Origin: Zingiber officinale
Taxonomy: Eukaryota; Streptophyta; Magnoliopsida; Zingiberales; Zingiberaceae
Reading direction: 5' to 3'
Assembly (NCBI RefSeq): GCF_018446385.1
Contig: NC_056001.1
Span: forward strand, 7,397,600 to 7,461,599
DNA length: 64,000 nt
Under the pieces are notes generated by a model, which worked only from the letters and a program-made list of their open reading frames with translations, did not search any database and had not been told where the DNA came from. Positions 34,450 to 46,363 of the stretch are shown in pieces. Both the position numbers and the translations under genes were made by a program. Position 1 is the stretch's first letter. Every line of letters begins with the position of its first letter.

Positions 34450-35549
34450 TGTTGGTGCATGTTACGCTGACGATCTAACTCAGATTTTGATGAATAACAA
34501 AGTAAGTTAAGTTAGATTTAATATGATATAATGATTAACTAAGTGTGCAGGAGGAGTCCAGATAGGTCGAAGAGCTGACCGGATATCTGACAAGAAATCC
34601 AATTAGGTCGACGAGCTGACTGGATAGCTAGTAGTATGAAGTCCAGATAGGTCAACGGGATAACCAGATATCTAGCACAAAGTCCTGCTTGGTCAACGGG
34701 TCGATCAGATAGTTGGCATGAAGTCTAGACAAGTCGACGGGCTGACCAGATGTCTTACAAAGCGATAAGTTAAGGTAAGTCACTAGAGGAGAGTGACTTG
34801 GTGAGGACGTGTTCCCCATTTGAGGAAACAATAGGCGTCGATCCAACTTAGATCCATTTGGAAAATTCAAGTTGAGATCTTGACTAAATTCTGGTCTTGA
34901 GGAGATAGAATCTAATTACTACTCTTGACTATAATTGGACTAACACTTATTTTGTAGGGTAATATAAGTTTTATTATCTCGGACTAACTTTATTTTGTAG
35001 GAAATAAAGGCTGTTGGAAAAGTTGGTTCGGGGCGCCCGGAGTGGTTCGGGCGCTTAGAAGTGATCCGAGCTCTCGGAATGTCCAAAATTAATCTTGTCT
35101 CCAGCTTGGAGAGCATTGATTGAACGGCTAATGTTATGGTCCAGGCGCTCGGAAGGGATCGAGGCATCCGGAACTGCCTATATAAGTAACCTTCCACCAG
35201 GAGCAGAAAACACAACTTCTCTCTATAACTGCTTTCTTGCGCGCTGCTCCAAAGACACTCTTGCGACACTGACAACCTGCGACTCAGTTTTTATTTTCCT
35301 TGTTGTTGGTAACTTTATTTTATAGTTCTTGTACTTATTATGTAACTCTTTTGTAAACTATTAGTCGATTGCCCAACGAAAGCACTCTCACGTGCGGGCC
35401 TTGGAGTAGGAATCAACAAAGGCCCCGAACTAAGTAAAATTTAGTGTGTTAGCATTGTTTTCGTTATTATTTTCCGCTGCGTACTTTGATTCGATACTGA
35501 TTTTTCAACGATCGCTATTCACCCCCCTAGCGTTTTTTCCGATCCAACA
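34450..35549 (+). repeat. 5' LTR with internal ~45-bp repeats
   Basis: Between about 34550 and 34760 a unit of the form agtccagataggtcgacgg followed by gctgaccggatatctggca recurs about five times with drift. A matching TATA-like region (ctatataagtaacc, about 35179) lies in the right half. It pairs with 39429-40540. Confidence 0.85.
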
Positions 35550-35816
35550 AATGGTATCAGACCAGGTACCGCTTTGATTTCATACAACCACTAATTAGGT
35601 AAAGGGGGTGAAAATTTTTATTTTCTTATTTTCAGTTTTAAATTTTTCGACATAATCCAAATTGATACAATTACCTCTTTGGAAACATTTTCTCGTAGCA
35701 AAACAATCTGAATTGGTGCAATATCAATTCAGTTTTAATATTTTTATTCCACATTACTAATCCAAGACCAAAAGTCTTGGGACTATCTCTGTTTTTCTTT
35801 ATTATGTGCAAGAGCA

Positions 35817-35967
35817 ATGACCCAAAACGAGGGATACAGTGTTGTCCGTCCTCTCCTCTTCAACGGCGATGACTTTCCGTACTGGAAGAAGTGAATGGAT
35901 GCCAATCTGAAGACTGACTTCGACTAGTGGGTCAGCATCACCAGAGGCTACAAGGCTTCGGTCGATA
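35817..35967 (+). pseudogene. broken copia gag start
   Basis: An ATG at 35817 opens MTQNEGYSVVRPLLFNGDDFPYWKK, the usual N-terminus of plant copia Gag, but it hits a stop after about 25 codons and another soon after. Sequence then dissolves into the low-complexity block. Confidence 0.75.
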
Positions 35968-35969
35968 AT

Positions 35970-36510
35970 TTTTAAACTTAAACTTAAAAATTAAATTAAA
36001 CTTAAAATTAAAAATTAAATTAAGCTTAAAATTAAATTAAACTTAAAGTTAAAAATTAAATTAAAACTTAAACTTAAAATTAAATTAAACTTAAAATTAA
36101 AAAATTAAATTAAACTTAAAATTAAATTAAACTTAAACTTAAAAATTAAATGAAAACTTAAAATTAAAAATTAAATTAAAACTTAAAATTAAAAATTAAA
36201 TTAAACTTAAAATTAAAAATTAAATTAAACTTAAAATTAAAACTAAATTAAACTTGAACTTAAAAATTAAATTAAAACTTAAACTTAAAATTAAATTAAT
36301 TTAAACTTAAACTTTAAAATTAATTTAAACTTAAAATTAAAAATTAAAAATTAAAAATTAAATAAAACTTAAAATTAAAACTTAAAATTAAAAATTAAAT
36401 TAAACTTAAAATTAAATTAAACTGAAATTTAAATTAACTTGAAATTAAACTTAACTGAAAGTTAACTTAAACATTCAAATCAAATTAATTTAAAATTTTA
36501 CTTAAACTTA
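35970..36510. repeat. low-complexity TTAAACTTAAAATTAAA block
   Basis: About 540 bp built almost only from permutations of aaattaaacttaaaatt. C and G are nearly confined to isolated positions. It sits where the rest of gag would be expected. Confidence 0.85.
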
Positions 36511-36599
36511 AGGCCAGCACTCCTTGTATTTGACTGCAGGCACCGGGAACATGCTTTGAGTGCACCACCCCGCTGCCCCACTTCAGGCGCCCTGACCGC

Positions 36600-38003
36600 C
36601 CTATAAAAGGGGCGGCAGGGGCGCCCCCATTGTCTTGCACCTCTAGATTTCTCTTTTGCAAAGGCCTTCACCGAGCTTTAACGCAAAAAGAATAAAATTT
36701 TAAATTTGTTCCTCTTCCTTCGGTTACTACGTCGTTGTGGAACAATCGAAATTGTCAATTCTAGTACATTTAACGATGCGTTGGTAAATTTTCTTTTCTT
36801 TCCTAATTTTTTTTAAATTATTTTATTTTAGTATTTTATGCTTAGTTTAGTTTTCTTTGATAAATTAGGAAACGTTCTAATCTTGGTGCTAGGCCCTCTA
36901 CTGCTAGTACATACCCTAGGGTTCCTCTGAGGAACTTAGGATTAGGTTTGTCACCACTATCTATATGCCTATATGGAGTAGGTGTCTAGATAGATAGTTT
37001 TTTATGCATTCATGTATTCCTGCTGTAGAGGTCATTAACTACTACAGTTTGCAGCGTCTGGTTTACTATACCAGTTCAGTTAACATAGGTTTATGTGTTG
37101 AACTGTACAACAACCTAGTTAGAATTGATAGCCTTATATACACCACTAGGGTAGCTGGTACTAATATCACGCTATCTCCTACTGTCATCCGGACCTTTCT
37201 AGGATTACGTCCATTTGCATGCACTTTTTTATTGTTATCCCCCTAGGGATATACCATTTGGTGATCCGTACTCGCACATTACACTTGATACGATATATAT
37301 ATATATATGGGAGTACCCACAGTTATCCTATTTAGGTTAGTCTCTCTTAGAGTCCATGACTATACCCTTTATAGGGTCTTAGTCTCTTGCATTTTGCCGT
37401 TGACCACTCACGACATCGCGATGATGCACCTCTTTCACTCATTTTTACTGTATGTCTTCTGTCATATATTAGATATAGATATTACATATTTTTCATGCCA
37501 TTCTTTACTCAGCTGGACTCATCACCAGCAGACGGGTTCACATGCCCTACTGCCACATCTTGACCGCGTACATTGTCTCTTAGATATTGATGTCACAAGA
37601 GGTAATGTCAGAGCCCTGACTGAGTTTGACATGGTAGGATCTAGGAACTTTTCTTTAGGTGATATTCATACAAATGATGAGGGTGTCTTGCCTTGGTGGA
37701 GGGGGGCCCAGCACCAACTTGACCTGGACGTTGAGCCATAACTAGATGTTGAGGGGAGGAGGCAGGGGTGGATGAGTTCATGGTTACGCTTTTTAGCAAT
37801 CCCCTGTAGCACGTCTCACCCCTCGCATTCTAGCTGAACGAGTTACCGGCCTTGAGTTAGCTGTGACTAACCTTCGGTAGGATGTCACCGATCTTCGAAG
37901 GTACCTGTCCAGCTCTCGTAAGGATAATCGGACTTATCACACCGACCTAATAGAGATGTTGCGCTCTCTGGGTTCCGGACCACCCTCCTCATCATCACAG
38001 TAG
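36600..38003 (+). pseudogene. gene-like module with own TATA box in the LTR element
   Basis: A TATA box (cctataaaagggg, 36599-36611) in a GC-rich promoter-like stretch precedes a broken frame. It reads KRSNLGARPSTASTYPRV near 36868-36920, continues through 37004-37246 and 37307-37741 with a segment LLDIDVTRGNVRALTEFD, and ends in a coiled-coil-like tail (ERVTGLELAVTNLR...DVTDLRRYLSSSRK) and a Ser-rich end with stop at 38001. Several stops and frameshifts are present. It reminds me of a poorly characterised plant retroelement-associated protein type; I cannot name a function. Confidence 0.45.
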
Positions 38004-39428
38004 ATTAGGTTATTATTGTCTACTTGTATTTACCTTGATTAATGTTTCTATGCATTGTACATTTTTGACTTACTATTTACAGTAAGTTTTTCTTAGTTTA
38101 TTTGTTGCAATTAGGAATGTGCGTAATAGACTAGGACTCTTAATTTCAAAATTACTTTCAAAAATTATTTTTTAAAAAATTTTAGGGAAAAATTCTTTAT
38201 TTATTTTTCTCAAAACTTCCCTTATATTTAGAATTTTCAAAATTACTTTTAACCTTAGTCTAGATAAAACTCTTAGAAAGCATGCTCCTATAAATCTAGA
38301 ACTTGCGCATCTTACCAACACACTAGGACTACCTTGTTTGTGTATTGATAAACTTAGAAAGTGGTGAATGTATAGGTTGATTGCCTGGACTTAAGATGTT
38401 TATATCAGTACATCAATATAAGTCTGGGCATTAAATACCAAACTAGCAATAATCAGGTTATGTTTTTCAGCTTAGTCAAACACTAACTGGATAAATTAAC
38501 TTAACCTGACTAACAAAGTAAAAACTACCATCTTCTGATAGTTAGTAAGTAACTAATGGTTAGACAGTTAAGGATATTTTTTAGTTGTCTATTTTGAAAT
38601 AATGTCATGTTCAGGGAAGGATTAATAACTTAAAAATTATTTTGAAAATTGCTTCATTTTTTTTACTACTAGCATTTTCAAAATTGTAAAGTTTGTAAAT
38701 ACTTCAACTTTATCACCCTTAGTATTTTTAAATTGTAGCTTTGTAAATTAGTTTCACTGCTATTTAAGTTTTTGAAATATTATTTTGAAAGACATTTCTA
38801 AAAAATAAATTTTTTAAATGTTTTCAAAAGTGATCTTAAAAAACCTAGCTATTTTCAAAATATTTCTTGTTTTTGAATTTTCTAACCTTAAAGTTATTTT
38901 TGCAAAAACTTTTCTTTTGAAAACCTTATGAAAAATTAATAGATTTTGAAAACAATTTCAAATTTCTAATCTTTAAAGTTATTTTTATAAAAACTTAAAA
39001 TTATCAAATTATTGTATCTTTTGGAAATCTTATATTTTGAAAACTGTGTAGATTTGAAAAATAATTTCAAAATCACCTTATTTTTAAATATCCTAACAAA
39101 AAGTTTTTACTTTTAAAGATCACTTTACAAAATTTCTTTAAAGATTCTCTTCAAGTTAATTAACTTATTTTCTAAGATGTTTTTAACTCCCCCAAGTAAT
39201 CCTGAAAATTTTCTATTGTCAAAGTTTTTTACTTAGCAAATTTTTTTCATGCATTGTCTATTCCTATTTTTTGATGAATGTCAAAGGGGGAGGGTTAGGT
39301 GGATTAAGTTAGCAAAAATACCAAGCATAATATCAAAACAAGACTAACTTAAAAACCATGTAATTTATTTTTGCATATTGTTTGTTCCAACTTAACCCAA
39401 GTTGTCATTGCATCAAAAAAGGGGAGAT
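38004..39428. other. AT-rich 3' internal region of the LTR element
   Basis: Rich in ttttcaaaattattttt-type sequence, without coding potential. It ends in caaagggggagg (near 39285) and again in aaaaaaggggagat just before the LTR, so two purine-tract-like sites are present, as often seen in Sirevirus-type elements. Confidence 0.6.
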
Positions 39429-40540
39429 TGTTGGTGCAGGTTGCACTAACAGTCTAACTCAGGTTTTGATGAATGACAAAGTAAATTAAGTTAATTAGGT
39501 TTAATGTGATCTAACGATTTAACTAAGTGTGCAGGAGAAGTCCAGATACGTCAACGGGCTGACTAGATATTTGATAAGAAATCCAACTAGATCAACGGGC
39601 TGATTGGATAGTTGGTACGAAGTCCAGAAGGTCGACGGGCTGACCGGATATCTTGCACGATGTCTAGTTTGGTCAACAGGCCGACCGAATAGCTGGCATG
39701 AAGTCCAGACAGGTCGACGGGCTGACCAGATGTCTGGCAAAGCGGTAAGTTAAGGTAAGTCACTGGAGGAGAGTAATTTGGTGAGGACGCATTCCCCATT
39801 TGAGGGAACAATAGGTGTCGATCCAAGTTAGATCCATTTGAAAAATCTAAGTTAAGATCTTGACTAAATTCTGGTCTCGAGGAGACAGAATTTAATTACT
39901 ACTCTTGACTATAATTGTGCTAACACTTGTTTTGTAGGGTAATATAAGTTTTATTGTCTCGGACTAACTTGATTTTGCAAGAAATAAAGGCTGCTGGAAA
40001 AGTTGGTCCGAGCGACCGGAGTGGTCCGAGTGCCCGGAAGTGATCCGGGCGCTTGGAATACCCAAAATCAATCTTGTCGCCAGCTTGGAGTGCGTTGATT
40101 GGATGACCAACATCACGGTCCAAGCACCCGGAGTGGATCCAGCCGCCCGGAACTGTCTATATAAGCAACCTTCCACCAGGAGCACAAAACACAACTTCTC
40201 TCTGCAACTGCTTTCTTACGCGCTGCTCCAAAGACGCTCCTGTGACACTGTGAAGCTTCTCTGACAACCTGCGACTCAATTTTTATTTTCTTTGTTGTCG
40301 GTAACTTTATTTTATAGTTCTTGTACTTATTGTGTAATTCTTTTGCGAACTATTAGTAGATTGCCCAATGAAAGCACTCTCACATGCGGGTCTTCGAGTA
40401 AAAGTCGACGAAGGCTCCGAACCAAGTAAAACTTGGTGTGTTAGCGTTGTTTTCGTTATTATTTTCTGCTACGTACTTTGACTCGATAACGATTTTTTAA
40501 CGATCGCTATTCACCCCCCAGCGTTCTTTTCGATCCAACA
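39429..40540 (+). repeat. 3' LTR
   Basis: It matches the 5' LTR over its whole length, with small indels and substitutions, including the ~45-bp internal repeats (about 39535-39745). Starts TGTTGGTGCA, ends CGATCCAACA. Confidence 0.88.
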
Positions 40541-40545
40541 TGTAT

Positions 40546-41077
40546 CTTGTATTTTAAAATACCTAAAGCCTTTTCTGTTTATAAATATGTATTCTTGTTC
40601 TTAATTTTATAATACATGAAGGTCTTAATTATTTATAAAATCATGCAGAATTTGACTTATATAATCTATCCCGTGTGACTAAGAGTTTATGGTAAATGAT
40701 AATTTCTCATTACTTGAGCATTGATGTATATTATCTAGTTAAAAAATTAAGTATTATTAATGAAAATTAATTAGGTATTATTTTTAAAAATTAAATATGA
40801 AAATAGGTGAAAAAGGATATAATTGACTTATAAAAATATGATATTATTTGGACACTCTTAATAATAATCCAAAAAATTACCAAAAAAAACTATTCTAGCG
40901 GGCCAGATTCTGACCATTTAGCATTGTCCATATTTAAATTCTCTTGAGGGTATTTATTGTTCCAAGTGGACTCGTTACAAGACAAGCTATAGAAACTTGC
41001 AATTAATCCACCAAGTCAATTTGTAGTCAAGCTCAGTGTAACGTCTCTATTTTTTTTCCCATTTTCATTTATAACAA

Positions 41078-41120
<43 letters not shown>

Positions 41121-41578
41121 GAATGTCACTTGCACATACTTCCATAGTGGGTTCTCAATTCAATGAAGTTACATAGATGGTTCTTAAAATGGAAACTAAT
41201 GCGGAAACTAAACTAGAGGTCTTTAGGTTGTACTGTCATTGTCCCAAGCCAACTTACTAGTCAATGCCTCCTGTCTCATTCATACCTTTGTTTACAAAAA
41301 GAAGTTAAAATCTGTGAGTCGAGAGACTCAACATATTCAAAACTGTGTTATGCAATAATTAACACCTATAATCTAGTGTACTAAGGGAAACACATGCTAA
41401 GTAGCTTGGCACCTTCCTACTGACTACCATGAACGTAAAATAGACATCGATATAAGCATGAGAGCACAAACATAAACATGCGAATGAACTTGACATAATA
41501 ACATACTTGATCATGAGCATATTCATAAGCATACACATAAAATATACTTAATCATGAGCATATATATATAAGCATAAC
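40546..41578. other. AT-rich intergenic sequence
   Basis: No gene seen. A TA microsatellite of about 37 bp lies at 41081-41117. From about 41440 to 41580 short motifs such as cataagcataaacatgagcat recur and reappear right of the CACTA element (45120-45420), indicating one older repeat region split by that insertion. Confidence 0.5.
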
Positions 41579-41810
41579 CACATGGGCTAGGCAAGCTCCC
41601 AGGCTAAGGACACCGGTCACACTCAACCACATGGAATTTGGTGAGCTCCCGGGCTATGGACACCTGTCACACTCAACCACATAGATTTTGGTGAACTCCC
41701 AGACTATGGACACCAATCACACTCAACCGCGTAGATTTGGGTGAGCTCCCAGGCTATGGACACCTGTCACACTCAAACACGTAGATTTGGTGAGCTTCCC
41801 GGGATTAGGT
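41579..41810. repeat. ~50-bp tandem repeat, 4.5 copies
   Basis: The unit reads accacatggatttggtgagc, then tcccaggctatggacacctg, then tcacactcaa. Four near-complete copies and a partial fifth follow each other. Confidence 0.85.
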
Positions 41811-41974
41811 CCTCGGTTCATAACTCAACCTATAACAAAATTCATAACATGCACAATCATTACATAAAATTCATAACATGCAAAGTCATTAATTATCATA
41901 AAATTCATATCATGCATAATAATTAAAACCTAGTTATCCATATACTACTACAAATTAAGTCTAAGGCATCATCC

Positions 41975-42420
41975 TAAAAGTGTTATTTTTGGCCTTATAA
42001 ATGTTGCATTATGCCTAAGGTAACGTTTTTGACTCTATCTTCTAAAGTCCTGTCATGTTAGATATAACACAACGCTTTTGTCATTTTATGCAACACTTTT
42101 TTAAACAGTTGCGATATATAGCAAAGGTAATATTTCTTTATATGCAACATATTTTTCTCCCAAGAGCAATACTTATTTTTTTGTTACTCTTGAGCAATAG
42201 CAACAGTTTTTATTATTAATAGCAACACTTTTTATAATTTTTAAATCCAATAATGCAACACTTTCTTTACAAATGTAACACTTTTTATTAAAAAATTTTA
42301 TCCCTTAAATGCATCACTTATTGTTTCATATGCAACACTTATATTTGTGTTTTATTTTTAAAAAGGTAATACTTTTTCCCATTAATAGTAACACTTATTT
42401 TTTCATGAATATATTATTGA
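41975..42420. repeat. CACTA subterminal repeat cluster (left)
   Basis: About ten copies of a motif around gcaacacttttt in either orientation, matched by a shorter cluster at the right end (44945-45020). Confidence 0.7.
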
Positions 42421-44164
42421 TAATGTAAGTTTATCATCCAATCAAACACAATTCTATAAAATAGATTATCCAAAATATGATCATTGTATTGTAAAAGTTG
42501 TACCACACTATATTCTCCTTAAAATTTTACAAAAAGCCAACAATTAACATCTAAAAATATGTAGTTAGCTAAAGTATTATATAAAATCCATCAATTAATA
42601 TCTTCATGAATCCCTCCTTGTGGCATAAACATGTTCGCACTCATAGCTTTGTCATATACATATTTCAGTGTGAAGCTCATTTCAAAACTTGAATCATCAC
42701 AATTCTTGTATGACATACAGTAGTCCTACAGAGCTATACAAATCTTTGTGCCGCAGCTAAAAATGAACAACCTCTCAAATACAACTATACCTTGATGTAC
42801 TTGTCCACATACCCCTACAGAAAACAAAAACAACCATCTTTACCATGCAAACTCCAAAGAAACTATGATTGCATTTGAATTTAAAGAAGCCCAATCAATT
42901 AACATAGAGGGGGCAAAAGAAAAAGTAAACTAACAAGAACATATTGAACGTTACTGATAAAGCTTGGCCACCTACACTCAAAGCAAGTATCCTAATATGT
43001 TATTTTACCGATTTATAACAAGTACATAAGACTCTTGGTCACAAGCATGTTAACTATTTCTTTTTGAAGAATAAAGAAAGTAGTAAAGAGAAATAATTGA
43101 GTAAGCAAACATGCAACCACTAACCAAGACCGCCAAATCAAGCATAGAATGAAATAAAAATACAATAAGCTAAAAGCAAGAACATCTTATCAACTCCAGA
43201 AAGAATAAAAGGAGTTCAGAAAACCACATGAATGAACCAATGAACTATTAGAATCTTGTAAAACTTAAACATTTCTAAGACCATGAATTGATTTCTTTAA
43301 TAAAATGCATCTTTAGATAAAGCTACTGATACATTTGATAATGAAATTACTAGAAAAAATTCCAATAAGAGCATGATCAATTGTTTCATCAATTCTCATT
43401 ATAGCAATCAACTCTCCTTCCTAATATAAAATCCACCAAGCTAAAATGGCAAAAGAAGTTTAAGAACAAGAAAATGTAAGTTCTTGCCTTGAGCCATTTT
43501 TCTTTCAAGCATGGATAGTTGATAGAGTATTCTTTTATTGGGATCATGGACTACAACACAACAACATCACAATCTCATATCAGAACATCTTAGCATCCTA
43601 TCAATACAATGAATAAAGATCTAAGCGAGTGAGACAAGAAAATTACCTTGCTTAAAGCAAGCATGAAGTAATTCTTTGCAGTAGATAAATCACCCTTCTT
43701 CTAATACAATTGCACAAACTCAACCACGCATCTCCAAGAGAAGGATTAAACTTAACCTTTTACTAGTAAATAATAAGTGACAACTTTAATAACACTAAGA
43801 AAAGAACAAAAAACCCAATATTCCAAATCAAGTCAACTCGGAATCCCACCACAGCTTTAGAAAGATGACTAAAGCCATCAAAAGAGAGAAAAACAAAAGA
43901 AACCATTTTGATGAAAACTAATGCTAATCACTCACAGCTTTAGAAAGATGATCCTCTGCATCTTTTCTATAATTAGAGAAGACATCCAACACTTTCCCTC
44001 TTAAATACTCGTGCATTGCTCATTGCATTGGCGATTCCTATTTTCTGTCCAATGACCACAAAGAATTATAAATAACTATGATCTAAAGTATGAAACTTCA
44101 TTCCAAATTTGCTATTTTTTCCATGGAAGAAGGGAAAAAATGTAAAAAGAAATACTTATACTTG

Positions 44165-44303
44165 GAGGTATAGAAATGAGGAGTTGGAATGCAAGATCAT
44201 ATTCAGACTGCAATATGGCTAATTTCTCATTTGGTTCAGCAGGAAAATAAGTGTCCTGAAAGTTGTAAAGCTCATCAGCAGGACTAGTGTGGTAGTCATA
44301 CAA
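44165..44303 (-). pseudogene. captured TTC5-like exon fragment
   Basis: The minus strand encodes YDYHTSPADELYNFQDTYFP followed by AEPNEKLAILQ and a helix-like tail, ending SIPPS at a good splice donor (CCTCCAA/GTATAAGT, donor at about 44165). The pattern (a)dELYnFqDtYFp...LL.siPp resembles the N-terminus of plant tetratricopeptide-repeat protein 5-like proteins; this is family recall, not a search. No in-frame ATG precedes it, since a stop lies a few codons upstream, and no further exon is found in the element. A transduplicated gene piece is the best explanation. Confidence 0.5.
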
Positions 44304-44645
44304 ACATGAGAAGGGTCATCTACTCCGATGGAACAGTGGCGACGACAAGGGCTCGAGCGACAGTGAGCATCGAGATCTACTCGCGGTGGCGACATAGAAG
44401 TGAGCACGACGACGTTTCGTGCCTGTGGTGGTTGCGATGGCAGAGACGCTCAGACGAGAGGGGCAGTAGATCCGCGAGAGAGAGTGGTCGGCTCCAGTTG
44501 ATTGGGAGGCTAGGGTTTGGAGTGAAGTGGAAGAGATAGGGTGGCGATGGTTCTCATTTGGCCGGTGACGAGAGGGCGATGCGAGAGGGAGGCGGTGGTG
44601 ATGAATCGGGGAAAGAGGAAGAGGAATGGGGGAAATGGAAAGAAA
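44304..44645 (-). other. GC-rich captured leader or promoter-like segment
   Basis: Much richer in G and C than the rest of the element and directly upstream (minus strand) of the captured exon, with CpG-rich and purine-rich parts typical of a plant gene leader. Long overlapping frames on both strands look like a composition effect. Confidence 0.4.
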
Positions 44646-44662
44646 TCGGGATAGGGGAAACT

Positions 44663-44879
44663 GGGTGCGTTTGGTTTGCACCGTTTTCATTTTCATTTTC
44701 TGGAAAACGGGCGTTTTCTAGAAAACAGAAAACGACTTTTTGTCATTCTCTGTTTTTCTAGAAAACGATAGCAAATTTTTTAGAAAACGCGCGCAAAAAA
44801 TGCAAACCAAACACCGTTTTTCAGAAAACGCGCGTTTTCCAGAAAATGAAAATGGAAAACGCGCGTACCAAACGCCCCC
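44663..44879. mobile_element. MITE nested in the CACTA element
   Basis: The ends are inverted: gggtgcgtttggtttgcacc at the left and, inverted, gggggcgtttggtacgcgcg at the right, each followed by a ttttcattttctggaaaacg stretch. The interior is further palindromic (gaaaacgcgcgttttc). No clean target duplication was found. Confidence 0.55.
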
Positions 44880-45055
44880 TTAGGGTTTTGGTTATTACTT
44901 ATGTATTTATATTACAATATTTCTAAAAAGTATTATCTTTTCTAATAACAGTACAACACTTCTAAAACATGCGTTGCATTTTAGCTATAATGCAACACTT
45001 ATTTGAAAGTGTTGCTCTCAAAATGATACCTTAGGCTCATTTTGTAGTAGTGATA

Positions 45056-46363
45056 TACTCATACAATGATCACGTTAGATTTTTGTTAGGTATATCTCAT
45101 ACCTACATGCATGCAACAGTTTCATACAATTTCCTATCATAATTACCATAACATGGACATAAGCATAATCATGCACTTACTCCCAACTTGATCATTACTT
45201 AAACATTGGTATAATCGTAAATCTTAACCTAAGCATATAAATTTATAGCATAAGCTTAAGCATAGACTTATGCATCAATATAGCATGAGCATTCATGACA
45301 ACTTAAACATGGCATAATCGTAAACCTAAACATAAGCATGTAAATTCATATCACGAGCTTAAGCATAAACTTGTGCATCGACATAGCATGAGCATGCATA
45401 GGAACTAACATGATGGTAAGGAAATAATATGATTAAGGTCCCTAATCCAGTAAATAAAACTAACTTTTATTAAATCTAAAACATAGAAATTATACAATCA
45501 ATCTAGAGCGATAAGGAAAGTACCCCTTTTAATGGAAAGCAAATATAAGGACCTCAACATGATTGTAAGGGAAAGACATGAAAAAATTCTAGCTTAACTT
45601 GTTGAAACCTAAAGATCCTAAACTTTCATTCCATTGATGAGTTAATAAGGCTCTGATTTCATAGCATTTGAAATGATGTAAACCAAAATTTAATTGGTAC
45701 ATATCAAATGAACTAACTAATCAACATCATCATACAAGGAAAGGTCATCAAGGACATGTTTTATGACCTAACTTGTTAAGTCCTAAAGATCCAAAACTAT
45801 TATCACTTTGATGAGTTGTTAAGGTTACTGATTTCCTAACTTTTAACATGATACAAACTGAACTACACCATAGCATGCGATATCAAACAACTAGCATATC
45901 AACAATACCATTTCAATGGTCCTACTACATGGAAGATGTATATATATATATACACACTAAAACATCTTAAAATGCTTTCTATACATTATCGCCGAGTTTC
46001 CTAATTTTAGGGTCATTGTATGCATAAAAAAATGAAAAAACTACATGAAATGTAATGATTATAAACAATGTTTTGATTTCATGAACTATGAAAAATCTTA
46101 ACGTTTTAACCAGTAATTAAATGACATTAAATTCAGTTTTAATTCATCTAAATATTCCTCATACAGTCCCTTAATTTTACATATTGTAAGTAGGATTTAA
46201 AGTGACTAGAAGACAAAGAACATGCACAAACTTGTAAAGTAGAAGCATGATGAACAACCTTTAAAATTTAGTGAGGAGACTATCCCTTCAAAAAATCCAA
46301 AACCCTCTATTCATACAAACAATTTGGAGCACAAGAAGAGACCCTAAAGCGAGAGTGTCACGC
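45056..46363. other. degenerate repeat region between transposons
   Basis: No gene. Motifs gcataagcttaagcata and catgagcat.cat recur (45120-45420), and a roughly 180-bp degenerate repeat occurs at about 45590-45670 and 45770-45840 (aacttgtt.a..cctaaagatcc.aaact, then tgatgagtt). Probably old retroelement debris. Confidence 0.45.

Larger units (their letters stand above)
34450..40540 (+). mobile_element. non-autonomous LTR retrotransposon (Sirevirus-like ends)
   Basis: Two LTRs of about 1.1 kb (34450-35549, 39429-40540), each TGTTGGTGCA...CGATCCAACA, with a perfect 5-bp duplication, tgtat, at 34445-34449 and 40541-40545. A tRNA-Met primer site (tggtatcaga, 35552-35561) follows the left LTR and a purine tract (aaaaaaggggagat) ends at 39428. 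The 3.9-kb interior has only a short broken copia gag start, a low-complexity block, a gene-like module (36600-38003) and AT-rich sequence. No protease, integrase or RT is recognisable. It relied on enzymes of a related autonomous copia element. Confidence 0.88.
41943..45052. mobile_element. non-autonomous CACTA (En/Spm) transposon
   Basis: The right terminus, inverted, reads CACTACTACAAAATGAGCC and continues TAAGGTATCAT. The left terminus reads tactactacaaattaagtc and continues taaggcatcat (one change in the first base). A 3-bp duplication, ata, lies at 41940-41942 and 45053-45055, as CACTA elements make. Subterminal motifs (t)gcaacactt recur many times in 41975-42420 and 44945-45020, the expected transposase-binding pattern. 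No transposase frame is recognisable. It carries a host-gene fragment (44165-44640) and a nested MITE. Confidence 0.85.

Noticed and set aside
44316-44696. 126-codon Ser/Arg/His-rich minus frame in the CACTA element
   Set aside because: Composition effect of a GC-rich leader-like segment; frames are open on both strands and none has a recognisable domain.
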